Below, one piece after another: positions 1 to 8,775 of a stretch of 64,000 nt of DNA (the stretch's first letter is position 1; each line of letters begins with the position of its first letter). Location of the stretch: the NCBI RefSeq assembly GCF_030268885.1, contig NZ_BSSA01000010.1, positions 124,001-188,000 of the forward strand, read 5' to 3'. The DNA comes from Kitasatospora phosalacinea (GTDB lineage Bacteria; Actinomycetota; Actinomycetes; Streptomycetales; Streptomycetaceae). Under the pieces are notes generated by a model that saw only the letters and a program-made list of their open reading frames with translations, was not told the DNA's origin and made no database searches. Both the position numbers and the translations under genes were made by a program.

Positions 1-712
1 CGACGCGGGCGAGGTCGAGGGCGTGCTCTACCTGGCCATGCGGTACGTCCGCGGCCGCGACCTGCGCGCCCTGCTCGACCGGGAGGGGCCGCTGACGGGC
101 GCCCAGACCGTGCGGATCGCCGTCCAGGTGGCCAGCGCGCTGGACGCCGCGCACGCCCGCGAACTGGTGCACCGGGACGTCAAGCCGGGCAATGTGCTGA
201 TCGCCGAGGGCACCGACCCCGACCACCCCGAGCACGCCTACCTGACCGACTTCGGGCTGACCAAGAAGTCGCTCTCGCTGACCGGCCTGACCAGCGTCGG
301 CCAGTTCGTCGGCACGCTCGACTACGTCGCCCCCGAGCAGATCTCCGGCAAGCCGGTGGACGGGCGGTGCGACGTGTACAGCCTCGGCTGCGTGGTGTTC
401 GAGATGCTCACCGGCGGCCCGCCCTACCTGCGCGACGACGACCTGGCGCTGCTCTGGGCGCACCTCAACGACCCGCCGCCGGACGTCCGGGAGCGGCGCG
501 CGGACCTGCCCGCCGGGGTGGGGGCGGTGCTGGAGCGGGCGATGGCGAAGCGGCCCGAGGCGCGGTACGGGAGCTGCCTGGAGTTCGTCGCGGAGCTGCG
601 GGCGGCGGTGGGGGAGGGGAGGGCGGTGCGCGGGGCCTTCCGGGAGGGGCCCTCCCGGGAGGGGCGGCCGCCGCTGCCACCGGCCTGGGCGTGGCCGGTG
701 TTCGACCCCTGA
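1..712 (+). CDS. Serine/threonine protein kinase, 3' part (5' end outside window)
   Basis: This is the C-terminal two thirds of a Hanks-type Ser/Thr kinase; the reading frame is open to the left edge, so the start, the glycine loop and the catalytic lysine lie outside the window. The catalytic loop HRDVKPGNVL, the DFG motif (DFGLTKK) and the P+1/APE region (GTLDYVAPEQ) are all intact, so the visible part looks like an active kinase. The C-terminal tail is short, rich in Gly, Arg and Pro, and has no transmembrane helix or PASTA repeats, so it is either soluble or membrane-linked by a part I cannot see. Substrates cannot be inferred. Followed by a separately promoted secreted peptidase gene. 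Confidence 0.93.
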   Translation, partial: DAGEVEGVLYLAMRYVRGRDLRALLDREGPLTGAQTVRIAVQVASALDAAHARELVHRDVKPGNVLIAEGTDPDHPEHAYLTDFGLTKKSLSLTGLTSVGQFVGTLDYVAPEQISGKPVDGRCDVYSLGCVVFEMLTGGPPYLRDDDLALLWAHLNDPPPDVRERRADLPAGVGAVLERAMAKRPEARYGSCLEFVAELRAAVGEGRAVRGAFREGPSREGRPPLPPAWAWPVFDP

Positions 713-868
713 GCGGTCGGTCCGTCGTGCCCCGTCGCGTTCCCCGGCGGTCCTCGGCGGTTCCCCGGCGTAACGATCCGTGGCATGAACCTTTCAGAGG
801 TGGAGGTTTGCTGGCAGTCTGCCCCTCGGCCAGGGCCCCCACAGACCCTGGCGACCGAGAGGAGCACC

Positions 869-2746
869 ATGAGCAACAGACTCCGCGCCCTCGCCACCCG
901 CGCCGTCGCCGTCCTGGGCACCACCGTGCTCGCGGCCGCCGGCGCCGCGACCGCCACCGGGCCCGCCTCCGCCGCGCAGGCCGCCACCGCACCGGCAGCC
1001 GCCTGCACCCCGGCCCAGGTGGTGGTGAACGGCGGCTTCGAGTCCGGCAGTTCGCCCTGGACCTCGTCCAGCGGCGTGATCACCGGCAGCGGCAGCCAGA
1101 GCCCCCACGGCGGCACCTCCTACGCCTGGCTGGACGGCTACGGATCCGCGCACACCGACACGCTCGGCCAGACCGTCACCCTCCCCGCGGGCTGCACCGG
1201 CGCCACCCTGAGCTTCTGGTTGCACGTCGACACCGCCGAGACCAGCAGGACCACGGCGTACGACAAGCTGACCGCGAAGCTCGGCGGCACCACCCTCGCC
1301 ACCTACTCCAACCTGGACGCCGCCACCGGTTACCTGAAGAAGAGCATCGACGTCTCCGCCTACGTCGGACAGACCGTCAGCCTCTCCTTCACCGGCGTTG
1401 AGGACTCCGGGCTGCAGACCAGCTTCGTGCTCGACGACCTCGCGCTCGACGTCTCCGGCGGCACCACCACCCCGCCCCCCACCACCGACACCACCCGCAC
1501 CCCCGCACCCGCCGGGTACACCGTCAGCCTGAGCAGCGACGCGAGCGGCGCCACCTGGACCGGCCACCAGAGCATCGCCTTCGGCAACCCCTCGGCGACC
1601 CCGCTGACCGAGGTGTACCTGAGGCTGTGGGACAACGCCCACGGCGCCTGCCCCACCACCCCCGTCACCGTCAGCAACCTCACCGGCGGCACCGCGGGCG
1701 CGCTCGGCGTCAACTGCACCGCGCTCAAGGTCACCCTGCCCGCGCCGCTCGCCCAGGGCCAGAGCGGCAGCCTCGGCTTCGACCTGACCATCGCCGTCCC
1801 CACCGGCGCGGACCGCTTCGGCCGCGACGGCGCGTTCGCCTTCGTCGGCAACGCCCTGCCCGTCCTCGCCGTGCGCGACGGCGCCGGGTGGCACCTCGAC
1901 CCGTACACCAACAACGGCGAGTCCTTCTACACCCTCGCCTCCGACTACACCGTCACCCTCGACCACCCCAGCGGCCTGCTCGTCCCCGCCACCGGCACCT
2001 CCGTCGACACCCCCGGCAGCGCCGGGCGGACCGTCACCAAGGCGACCGCCGAGCACGTCCGCGAGTTCGCCTGGGCCGCCGGGCCGTTCAGCAAGACCTC
2101 CGGCACCTCGGCGGCGGGCACCGCGATCAACGTCTACTCGGTCAGCGGCATCGCTTCCGGCGACGCGCAGTCCATGCTGACCACCGCGAAGAGCGCCGTG
2201 GACGCGCACGCCGCACGGTTCGGCGCCTACCCCTACGGCGAACTCGACGCCGTGATCGACAACAACTTCTGGTTCGGCGGCATGGAGTACCCCGGCTTCG
2301 TCCTCGACCTGGTCTCCACCACCGCGCTCACCCACGAGATCGGCCACCAGTGGTGGTACGGCATCGTCGGCGACGACGAGTACAACAACCCCTGGCTGGA
2401 CGAGGCGTTCACCGACTACGCCACCGACCTCGCCCTCGGCAGGACCGGCACCAACTGCTGGGCCAGCACCTCCTGGGCCTCCTCCGCCGAGAAGATCAGC
2501 AACTCGATGGCCTACTGGGACGCCAACCCCTCCCGCTACTCGACCGTCGTCTACGGCTACGGCAAGTGCGCCCTGCACGACCTGCGCCGCACCATCGGCG
2601 ACAGCGCGATGACCACGCTGCTGCACGACTACGCGGCCGCGCACCGGTACGGGATCTCCACCACCGCCGAGTTCAAGGCCGCCGCGCAGGCCGCCACCAC
2701 CGTCGACCTGGCCCCCTTCTGGGTGCAGCACCGCATCGACGGCTGA
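869..2746 (+). CDS. Secreted M1-family zinc metallopeptidase with N-terminal jelly-roll-like domain
   Basis: 625 residues starting at ATG 869 behind GAGAGGAG; an in-frame ATG at 785 lacks a good ribosome site. A signal peptide (about residues 1-38) is followed by a roughly 150-residue beta-rich domain (NGGFESG... to FVLDDLALDV) resembling carbohydrate-binding or family-specific adhesion modules, a Pro/Thr linker, and an M1 aminopeptidase domain. The zinc motif HEIGH (residues 489-493) with the second-shell glutamate 19 residues on (LDEAF, E512) is complete. The exopeptidase motif GAMEN appears as GGMEY at about residue 471, a variant seen in some secreted M1 proteins. Likely degrades extracellular peptides, perhaps docked on a polymer by the N-terminal module (inference). 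Convergent with the next gene, 6 bp away. Confidence 0.9.
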   Translation: MSNRLRALATRAVAVLGTTVLAAAGAATATGPASAAQAATAPAAACTPAQVVVNGGFESGSSPWTSSSGVITGSGSQSPHGGTSYAWLDGYGSAHTDTLGQTVTLPAGCTGATLSFWLHVDTAETSRTTAYDKLTAKLGGTTLATYSNLDAATGYLKKSIDVSAYVGQTVSLSFTGVEDSGLQTSFVLDDLALDVSGGTTTPPPTTDTTRTPAPAGYTVSLSSDASGATWTGHQSIAFGNPSATPLTEVYLRLWDNAHGACPTTPVTVSNLTGGTAGALGVNCTALKVTLPAPLAQGQSGSLGFDLTIAVPTGADRFGRDGAFAFVGNALPVLAVRDGAGWHLDPYTNNGESFYTLASDYTVTLDHPSGLLVPATGTSVDTPGSAGRTVTKATAEHVREFAWAAGPFSKTSGTSAAGTAINVYSVSGIASGDAQSMLTTAKSAVDAHAARFGAYPYGELDAVIDNNFWFGGMEYPGFVLDLVSTTALTHEIGHQWWYGIVGDDEYNNPWLDEAFTDYATDLALGRTGTNCWASTSWASSAEKISNSMAYWDANPSRYSTVVYGYGKCALHDLRRTIGDSAMTTLLHDYAAAHRYGISTTAEFKAAAQAATTVDLAPFWVQHRIDG

Positions 2747-2752
2747 CCCGCG

Positions 2753-4126
2753 CTAGCGGTTCCGACGCCCCGCCCGGTCGGTCGTCGGGCCCCGCCCGGC
2801 GGCGGCACCGGGCGGGGCCGCGCCGCGGCGCCGGGAGCGGCGGACGAGCAGCGCACCCAGCAGGCCGGCCAGCGCGCCCCAGCCCGCGGCGATCGGCACC
2901 GCCGTCAGCAGGTCCGGCTCCAGCACCGTCCGGCCCCCGCCGCCCAGGCCCAGCAGCGACAGCCCGAACACCGCCGACACCCGCGTCACCAGGCCGACCG
3001 CCAGCACCGCCAGCGCCAGCACCACCGCCCACTGCACGACCGAGCGCCACACCGGCAGCACCGGACGCGTCCGGGCCACCGACACCGCGCCCGCGGCCAG
3101 CACCAGCAGCGCCGCCAGCGGCAGCAGCAGCCACGCCCAGCCGTTCTGCTCCGCCAACGCGCCCAGGTCCAGCGTCACGTCCTGACCGGAACGCAGCACC
3201 GCCGCCAACGGGTGCGGGAACGGCAGACCCAGACTGTCCGTGACGTGACCGTGCCAGGACGCGCCCAGGCCCACGCCGAACCCCAACCAGGCCAGGTTCG
3301 GCAGGCCCAGGAGGACCACCGCCAACGTCTCCCGCGGCTGGCTCCCCGTCACCGCCGCCACCAGGCCCCCGACCAGCGCCAGCACCACGTACACCAGCAG
3401 CAGCACCAGCACCGCGTGCACCGTCGGCCGCAGCGTGCCGTGCCAGCGCACCAGGGCGGTCGGCAGCGGCGCCCGACGCGAAGCCGCCAACGCCAACAGC
3501 ACCACCACCGCCAACCACAGCAGACCGAAACCCACCGCCGGACCCGGATCCACCCGGAACCCCACCACCGGCGCCGCACCGAACGCCCCGCCCAGCTCGT
3601 CGAGCAGCGGCTCACCCGTCGACACCGTGAAGGAGTGCCGCGCCGCCGCCGACAGCAGCAGCACCGCCACCACCCAGCAGGCCGCCAGCGCCAGCACCCG
3701 GGCCAGCAGCAACCGCCCGCCGACCACCGCGTGCCGACGCAGCGGCCGCAGGAACAGGTACGCCGCCACCAACGCCCCCACCAGCGTCACCGACAGCGGC
3801 ATCGCCGAGAGCCCGCCCTGCGCGGTCGCCACGAAGGCCGCACCGCCGTCCAACCGGGCCGGCGCACCCAGCGCCATCAGCAGCGTCGCCGCCAGCACCG
3901 GACCGAACCCACCGCCCGGCAACCCGTCCGCGCCCGCCAGCCACAGGCCGAGCGCGGCCACCACCGCCATCGCCGCGAGCGCCCCCACCACCGTCACCAG
4001 CGCGGAGACCGCGACGGCCGCGGGCGCGGACAGCCGGTCGGACGGGGAGGGGGCGGGAGCGGGTGAGCGTGGCGGCAGGGGTTGGTGGGAGTTCGCAGGA
4101 GTGGCGGCACCAGACACGCGCCTCAC
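2753..4126 (-). CDS. Streptophobe-family polytopic membrane protein
   Basis: 457 residues from GTG 4126, which has GAAGG six bases upstream; another GTG lies at 4117. After a short Pro/Ser-rich N terminus the protein is a series of about twelve hydrophobic segments with alternating Ala/Leu/Val-rich helices and a basic C-terminal tail (RRSRRRG). The composition, length and the PFPHPL and GLPNLAWLGFG stretches match the actinomycete family named streptophobe, which has no known biochemical role. It is expressed from the region between it and the divergent DUF6777 gene, so the two envelope proteins may share control. A much longer open frame continues upstream in the same phase but runs antisense through the DUF6777 gene and is not coding. 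Confidence 0.78.
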   Translation of the reverse strand: MRRVSGAATPANSHQPLPPRSPAPAPSPSDRLSAPAAVAVSALVTVVGALAAMAVVAALGLWLAGADGLPGGGFGPVLAATLLMALGAPARLDGGAAFVATAQGGLSAMPLSVTLVGALVAAYLFLRPLRRHAVVGGRLLLARVLALAACWVVAVLLLSAAARHSFTVSTGEPLLDELGGAFGAAPVVGFRVDPGPAVGFGLLWLAVVVLLALAASRRAPLPTALVRWHGTLRPTVHAVLVLLLVYVVLALVGGLVAAVTGSQPRETLAVVLLGLPNLAWLGFGVGLGASWHGHVTDSLGLPFPHPLAAVLRSGQDVTLDLGALAEQNGWAWLLLPLAALLVLAAGAVSVARTRPVLPVWRSVVQWAVVLALAVLAVGLVTRVSAVFGLSLLGLGGGGRTVLEPDLLTAVPIAAGWGALAGLLGALLVRRSRRRGAAPPGAAAGRGPTTDRAGRRNR

Positions 4127-4415
4127 CGGCCCTTCGAGCGCAGCCCCCCGGCGTCGGCCCGGACCGGCCGACCTTTCCAGCTTCCGACAGGGGGCGGCGG
4201 ACGGCGAGTCGCCGCAGGCGGGGCGGCCGGGAGGCCCGGAGCGGCGTGGTGGTGGTGCGGATGGTGGTAGCGCGGGGTGGGAGCGGGAGGTAGGGCGGGT
4301 GCGGGGCCGGGGTGTGGGGCGGGTGCGGGGTCGTGGGGCGGCGGGTTCGGAGGGGCGGGCGGACAATGGTGGGTGCGCACGTGGACTCGGGGGAGTCCGA
4401 CCGGAAGGCAGCCCC

Positions 4416-6131
4416 GTGACTGAGCAGCCGACACCCCGGCAGCCCGAAGAACCGGACAACGAGAACGACGGTGCCCAGGCCCCGCCGCCGCACCGCCCCA
4501 CCGAACTGGTGGACGGAACGGCCGGACCGCCGACCGAGGTGGTCGGGCCGGGAGCGACGGTGGCCGGGGCCGGGCCCGGTGAGCCGGGGACCGGTGGTTC
4601 GACCGGCGCTCCGGAGGGGCAGCCGACCGAGCTGGTGGAACGGGCGGGCGGTGCGGGCGGGGCCGGTGCGGGGGACGCGGGCAGGGCATCGACCGGGGGA
4701 CCGGTCGGGGAACCGCAGCCCACGGAGGTGGTGCGGCCGCCGACCGGGAGCGGCGCGGGCGGTCCGCCGCCGGTCGGTGGTGCGTTCGGGGTCGGGGTCG
4801 GTGGTGCGGCGGCGTCCTCCCCCGCTGCCCCCGGTGCTTCCGGGAGCGGGAGCGAGCCGGCGGGGCCGCCCTCCGGGCCGCTGTCGGCGGGCGGGCTGCG
4901 TCCGTCGGCCGCTTCGGGGAGTTCTGAGCTGTCGGGGGGTTCCGGGGGGTCGCAGGGGGCGGGGGCCTCGGGGAGCGGGGTGCCGCCGAGCGGCGGGCGC
5001 CCGACGGCCGGGGGCGGGGCGTCGTCCGGTGGCGGTGGGGGCGGGGGGAAGCCGTGGTGGCGGAGGGGGCCGGTGCTCGCCGGGGCGGTCCTCGTCGCCG
5101 GGCTGGGCATCGCCCTGGGCGTGGTCGCCACCGGTGGGTCGGGCGGCGGCAGCAGCGCGCAGGCCGTCGAGATGCAGCCGGTGGCCGACTCCGGGCAGAA
5201 ACCCTTCACGGACTCGGTCGCCAACGGCAGCACGCCCTCCTCGGCCTCGCCGAGCGGGTCCACCTCGGCCGCGGGCTCCGCCCCCTCCGGCGGCTCCGCC
5301 TCGTCCCCGGCCGCCTCGACGGCCGGGAGCCCGAGCGCGTCCGGCGGCACCGTGAACGGCGGGCAACCCGGCCTGTACGGCGGAACCCGCGAGGTCGCCA
5401 GCTGCGACGTGCCGAAACTCTCCGGGTACCTCGCCGCCAACAGCGACAAGGCCCACGCCTGGGCCGGGGTCGAGGGCATCGACAGCTCGCAGATCAACGG
5501 CTACCTGAACGGCCTGACGCCCGTGGTGCTGCGCCAGGACACCCGGGTCACCAACCACGGCTACGAGAACGGGCAGGCACCCGCCTACCAGGCCGTCCTG
5601 CAGTCCGGGACGGCCGTGCTGGTCGACAGCCAGGGCGTGCCGCGGGTGCGTTGCGCCTGCGGCAACCCGCTGACGCCACCGAGCGGCACGGGCGGCACGT
5701 ACACCGGGACGGCCTGGCCCTCGTTCCACCCGGACGGGGTGGTGACGGTGCAACCCGCACCGGCGCCGGTGACCGAGATCGTGCTGGTGGACCAGGCGAC
5801 GGGCCGTCAGTTCGACCGCCCCGTGGGCGGGACGGGCGGAACCGACGGGTCGGCCTCGCCCAGTGCGTCCGGCTCGGGCGCGTCCGGCAGTTCCTCCGGG
5901 TCGGGCAAGTCCTCCGGGGCCTCCTCCTCGGCACCCTCCTCCGGAGCGTCGTCGGCTCCTCCGTCCGGCGGCCCGGGCTCGTCGGGTCAGTCCGGTTCAC
6001 CGGGTTCGTCCGGCTCGCCGGGCGGCGGTGCGGGTTCGGGTTCCGGCGGTGCGTCGGGGCACGGGAGTTCCGCCGGGTCCGCCGGGGCGCCCGCGGGCGC
6101 GTCGAAGTCGGCGGGTCCGAGCACGCCGTGA
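4416..6131 (+). CDS. DUF6777 domain protein, single-pass membrane type
   Basis: 571 residues from GTG 4416 (GGAAGG eight bases upstream). Residues 1 to about 205 are a low-complexity Gly/Pro/Ala/Ser cytoplasmic region containing three spaced PTELV/PTEVV motifs; a single transmembrane helix follows a KPWWRRG positive cap; then a Ser-rich linker and a folded extracellular domain of about 140 residues with conserved-looking CDVPKLSGYL, VVLRQDTRVTNHGY, and CGNPLTPP. The last 100 residues are a Gly/Ser-rich tail. This layout is that of DUF6777 proteins of streptomycetes; PTELV-type N termini occur in proteins phosphorylated by Ser/Thr kinases, so the nearby kinase is a conceivable partner (inference only). 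Function unknown. A GACAAT -10-like element lies at 4372. Confidence 0.82.
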   Translation: MTEQPTPRQPEEPDNENDGAQAPPPHRPTELVDGTAGPPTEVVGPGATVAGAGPGEPGTGGSTGAPEGQPTELVERAGGAGGAGAGDAGRASTGGPVGEPQPTEVVRPPTGSGAGGPPPVGGAFGVGVGGAAASSPAAPGASGSGSEPAGPPSGPLSAGGLRPSAASGSSELSGGSGGSQGAGASGSGVPPSGGRPTAGGGASSGGGGGGGKPWWRRGPVLAGAVLVAGLGIALGVVATGGSGGGSSAQAVEMQPVADSGQKPFTDSVANGSTPSSASPSGSTSAAGSAPSGGSASSPAASTAGSPSASGGTVNGGQPGLYGGTREVASCDVPKLSGYLAANSDKAHAWAGVEGIDSSQINGYLNGLTPVVLRQDTRVTNHGYENGQAPAYQAVLQSGTAVLVDSQGVPRVRCACGNPLTPPSGTGGTYTGTAWPSFHPDGVVTVQPAPAPVTEIVLVDQATGRQFDRPVGGTGGTDGSASPSASGSGASGSSSGSGKSSGASSSAPSSGASSAPPSGGPGSSGQSGSPGSSGSPGGGAGSGSGGASGHGSSAGSAGAPAGASKSAGPSTP

Positions 6132-6273
6132 CGAGGTGCGACGAGCTCCGGTGTCCGGCTTCCGGTGTCCCGTGGTTCGGTGGTCGCCTCCTGCGGTCGG
6201 GTGCGGGCGCTGCGGGTGCGGACGCTGCGGGTGCGGGACCTGGTCGGGCGGGCGGTGCGCGGCCGGGGCCGGG

Positions 6274-6834
6274 TCAGCGGCGCAGGTAGCGGAGCAGCGT
6301 GACGCCGCTGTCGAAGGTGCGCGTCTCGGCGAGCACCAGGTCGGTGCGGGTGTCGGAGGGCGGGAACAGCGGGCGGCCGCGGCCCAGCACCACCGGGTGG
6401 ACGTAGAGGCTGTACTCGTCGATCAGGTCGAGTCGGCGGAGTTCGGCGGCGAGGACGGCGCCGCCGACGGCCAGGTCGGACGCGGACGAGGACTTGAGCG
6501 CGGTGATCTCCTCGGGGTCGACGGTGCGGGCGATCCTGGTGTTCCAGTCGGCGTGGTCGAGGGTGCGGGAGAAGACCGTCTTCGGCATCTCCCGCCAGAT
6601 CCGGGCGAACTCGACCACCGGCGGGGTGCTGGCCGGGTCCTGGTCGGCGGTGGGCCAGTACGCGGCCATGAGTTGGTACGTGACGCGGCCGTCGAGGAAG
6701 CCGCTCATCGCGGCCAGTCGGCGGTTGAAGTGCTCGTGCAGCTCCTCGTCGATGAGCTGCCACCCCAGCTCGCCGTCGGGACCGGCGAAGCAGCCGTCGA
6801 GCGACACGGACATCATGAACACGAGGTCGGACAT
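6274..6834 (-). CDS. Dihydrofolate reductase family protein (RibD C-terminal fold)
   Basis: 186 residues from ATG 6834 with GGAGG seven bases upstream. The N terminus MSDLVFMMSVSLDGC and the C-terminal DLAVGGAVLAAEL, VHPVVLGRGRPLF are the typical blocks of the RibD-C/YyaP-YwjB branch of the DHFR-like fold, which binds NADPH. The length is the usual one for these stand-alone proteins. Substrate is unknown; family members reduce pterin- or pyrimidine-like compounds or have resistance-like roles. Convergent with the DUF6777 gene and divergent from the serine hydrolase gene, so monocistronic. Confidence 0.88.
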   Translation of the reverse strand: MSDLVFMMSVSLDGCFAGPDGELGWQLIDEELHEHFNRRLAAMSGFLDGRVTYQLMAAYWPTADQDPASTPPVVEFARIWREMPKTVFSRTLDHADWNTRIARTVDPEEITALKSSSASDLAVGGAVLAAELRRLDLIDEYSLYVHPVVLGRGRPLFPPSDTRTDLVLAETRTFDSGVTLLRYLRR

Positions 6835-6966
6835 CGAAACCTCCGGGCCCAGCGGTGGTCAAGGGTGCGGGCCACGCTACTCGCGCGCGGCACCCGAACG
6901 GCGGAAGCGGACGGCGGCGGGTGGGCGCGCCGCGGAAAAGCATCCACCGGCTGATGCCGGGGTCAA

Positions 6967-6997
6967 CCGATCGGCTGACGGTGCGTCAGCCGATCGG
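6967..6997. promoter_or_regulatory. Perfect 13-bp inverted repeat, operator or hairpin candidate
   Basis: CCGATCGGCTGAC and its exact reverse complement are separated by 5 bases. It sits in the 283-bp divergent gap between the DHFR-like gene and the serine hydrolase gene, 120 bp before the latter start. The dyad could be a repressor site for either gene; a terminator is unlikely because no gene ends here. No regulator gene is adjacent. Confidence 0.55.
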
Positions 6998-7117
6998 CGC
7001 GCGAACGGTATCCGATCGTCAGGTGGGCGGGTGGTGGGGGCCGGGCACACTCTCCTCAGCAGGAGACAGAAGGTGCGGACGGTGCCGATCGGGCACCGGT
7101 GTCGAAAGGGGACGAGC

Positions 7118-8272
7118 ATGCGTGAGGTGCACGAGGTGCACGAGGTGCGCGGGGCGGGCGGCCTGCAGGCGCTGCTGGACCGCTGGGTCGCGGACGGTGC
7201 GGTGCCCGGGGCGGTCGCCCTGGTCGCCCGCGAGGGGCAGGTCGAGACGGCCGCCGCGGGCGAGTTGGGCAGGGAGTCGCTGGTGCGGATCGCCTCGGTG
7301 GGGAAGCCCGTCACCGCCGCGGCGGTGCTCCAACTGGTCGACGACGGGGCGCTCGCGCTGGACGACCCGGTCGAGCGCTGGTTGCCGGAGCTGGCCGACC
7401 GGCGCGTGGTGCGGACACCGGGCGCCCCGGTGACGGACACCGTCCCGGCCGACCGTCCCTTCACGGTGCGGGACGTGCTGGAGTCGCGGGCCGGCTACGG
7501 CTTCCCGGCGGACTTCAGCCTGCCCGCGCTGGCCCCGCTGGTCACGGAGCTGGGGCAGGGGCCGCCGCAGCCGCAGCGGGTCCGCCCGCCCGAGGAGTGG
7601 ACGGCCGTCCTGGCGGGGATCCCGATGCTCCACCAGCCCGGTGCGGGCTGGTTGTACAACACCTGCTCCGACATCCAGGGCGTCCTGGTCGCCAGGGCGA
7701 CCGGCCAACCGCTCGACCAGGTGCTGGAGGAGCGGCTGTTCGACCCCCTGGGCATGCCCGACACGGCCTTCCACGCGCCAGCCGACCGCCTGGGCCCGCT
7801 CTACCGTCCGACCCCGGACGGCACGCTGGAGGTGGCCGACCCACCGGACGGCCAGTGGAGCACCCCGCCCCCGTTCCCCTCCGGGGCCGGCGGCCTGGTG
7901 TCCACCCTCGACGACGTGTTCACGTTCCTGCGGATGCTGCGCGCGGGCGGCCGCGCCGAGGACGGACGGCGGGTGCTCTCCCTCGGCGCGGTGCGGCTGA
8001 TGACCACCGACCACCTGACGGAGCGCCAGCGCGCGGACAGCGCACTCTTCCTGGAAGGGCAGGGCTGGGGCTACGGCGGCTCGGTGGACGTGGTCCGCCG
8101 CGAACCGTGGAACGCACCGGGCCGCTACGGCTGGGTCGGTGGCACCGGCACCGCCGCGCACGTGGTGCGGTCGACCGGGCTGGTGACGGTGCTGCTCACC
8201 CAGCGGGAGATGACCAGCCCCACCCCGCCGCCGCTGATGCGGGAGTTCTGGCGCTACGCGGCGGGCGGCTGA
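7118..8272 (+). CDS. Serine hydrolase, beta-lactamase/class C (EstB-like) family
   Basis: 384 residues from ATG 7118 with GAAAGGGG upstream; the first residues are encoded by a short 9-bp repeat (GAGGTGCAC). The class C/penicillin-binding fold is shown by the SxxK motif S60-V-G-K63, a YNT in place of the usual YxN at GWLYNTCSD, and a GGTGTA near the C terminus at the K/H-T-G position. No signal peptide is visible, so it is probably an intracellular esterase, D-aminopeptidase or beta-lactamase-like hydrolase rather than a cell-wall enzyme. The stop overlaps the end of the DUF2087 gene on the other strand by 19 bp. Confidence 0.9.
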   Translation: MREVHEVHEVRGAGGLQALLDRWVADGAVPGAVALVAREGQVETAAAGELGRESLVRIASVGKPVTAAAVLQLVDDGALALDDPVERWLPELADRRVVRTPGAPVTDTVPADRPFTVRDVLESRAGYGFPADFSLPALAPLVTELGQGPPQPQRVRPPEEWTAVLAGIPMLHQPGAGWLYNTCSDIQGVLVARATGQPLDQVLEERLFDPLGMPDTAFHAPADRLGPLYRPTPDGTLEVADPPDGQWSTPPPFPSGAGGLVSTLDDVFTFLRMLRAGGRAEDGRRVLSLGAVRLMTTDHLTERQRADSALFLEGQGWGYGGSVDVVRREPWNAPGRYGWVGGTGTAAHVVRSTGLVTVLLTQREMTSPTPPPLMREFWRYAAGG

Positions 8273-8586
8273 GCGCCGTCCGGGCCCGCAGGGGCGGTGG
8301 GCCCGTCGGCCGGGGCGGTGACGGCGAGGCGGTAGCTCGACCCGTCCCGGGTGCGGGTCAGCAGCAGGGTCTCGACCAGGTAGCGGCGGAGCATGGAGGT
8401 GTCGGAGTGGACGGCGAGCAGGACCTCGTTGACCTCCTGCTCGGTGTACGAGCGCTCGGGGTCGAAGAGGGTGTGCGCGAGGTGCTCGAGCAGGGCGGTG
8501 CGGCGGGCGGGCTTGCGCGGGACCGACGTCAGCCGGCCGTCGGTGAAGAACGCGGTGAGGGTGGTCGGCGGTTCGTGAACAGACAT
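8254..8586 (-). CDS. DUF2087 domain protein, small DNA-binding-like regulator
   Basis: 110 residues from ATG 8586. The body (FFTDGRLTSVPRKPARR, SYTEQEVNEVLL, LRRYLVETLLLTRTRDGSSYRL) is the DUF2087 domain, a winged-helix-like module that is often the C-terminal half of ArsR-type regulators and sometimes stands alone, as here. The C terminus is an Ala/Pro tail that runs into the antisense end of the serine hydrolase gene. The start codon has no clear ribosome site because a 17-bp palindrome abuts it, so an autoregulated or leaderless transcript is possible. A GTG at 8667 would give a 27-residue extension that does not look like the family. Confidence 0.78.
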   Translation of the reverse strand: MSVHEPPTTLTAFFTDGRLTSVPRKPARRTALLEHLAHTLFDPERSYTEQEVNEVLLAVHSDTSMLRRYLVETLLLTRTRDGSSYRLAVTAPADGPTAPAGPDGAQPPAA

Positions 8587-8602
8587 GACAGGCAGCCTGT
8601 CA
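8586..8602. promoter_or_regulatory. 17-bp palindrome over the DUF2087 start codon
   Basis: TGACAGGC-A-GCCTGTCA is a perfect 8-bp-arm palindrome whose first base is the A of the ATG (minus strand). A protein bound here would block transcription or translation of the DUF2087 gene; autoregulation is the simplest reading but is inference. Confidence 0.5.
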
Positions 8603-8775
8603 GGGCGGCTACCTGGAGACAAACGGATTACCGGACGGGGTGTCGGCCCGCGGGACCGGGCCGACACGCCGCAGGAGGGGAGGAAAGGATGGGGACGACC
8701 GAGCCGGGGCAGGGCCGGTTCCGGTGGGCGGCGGGGCGTGCGCTGTCGGTGCTCCGCCCCCGCCGGGGCCGGTGC

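Noticed and set aside
4127-5497. Upstream extension of the streptophobe reading frame
   Set aside because: It runs antisense through the DUF6777 gene and is a Pro/Ser low-complexity translation; GTG 4126 has the ribosome site.
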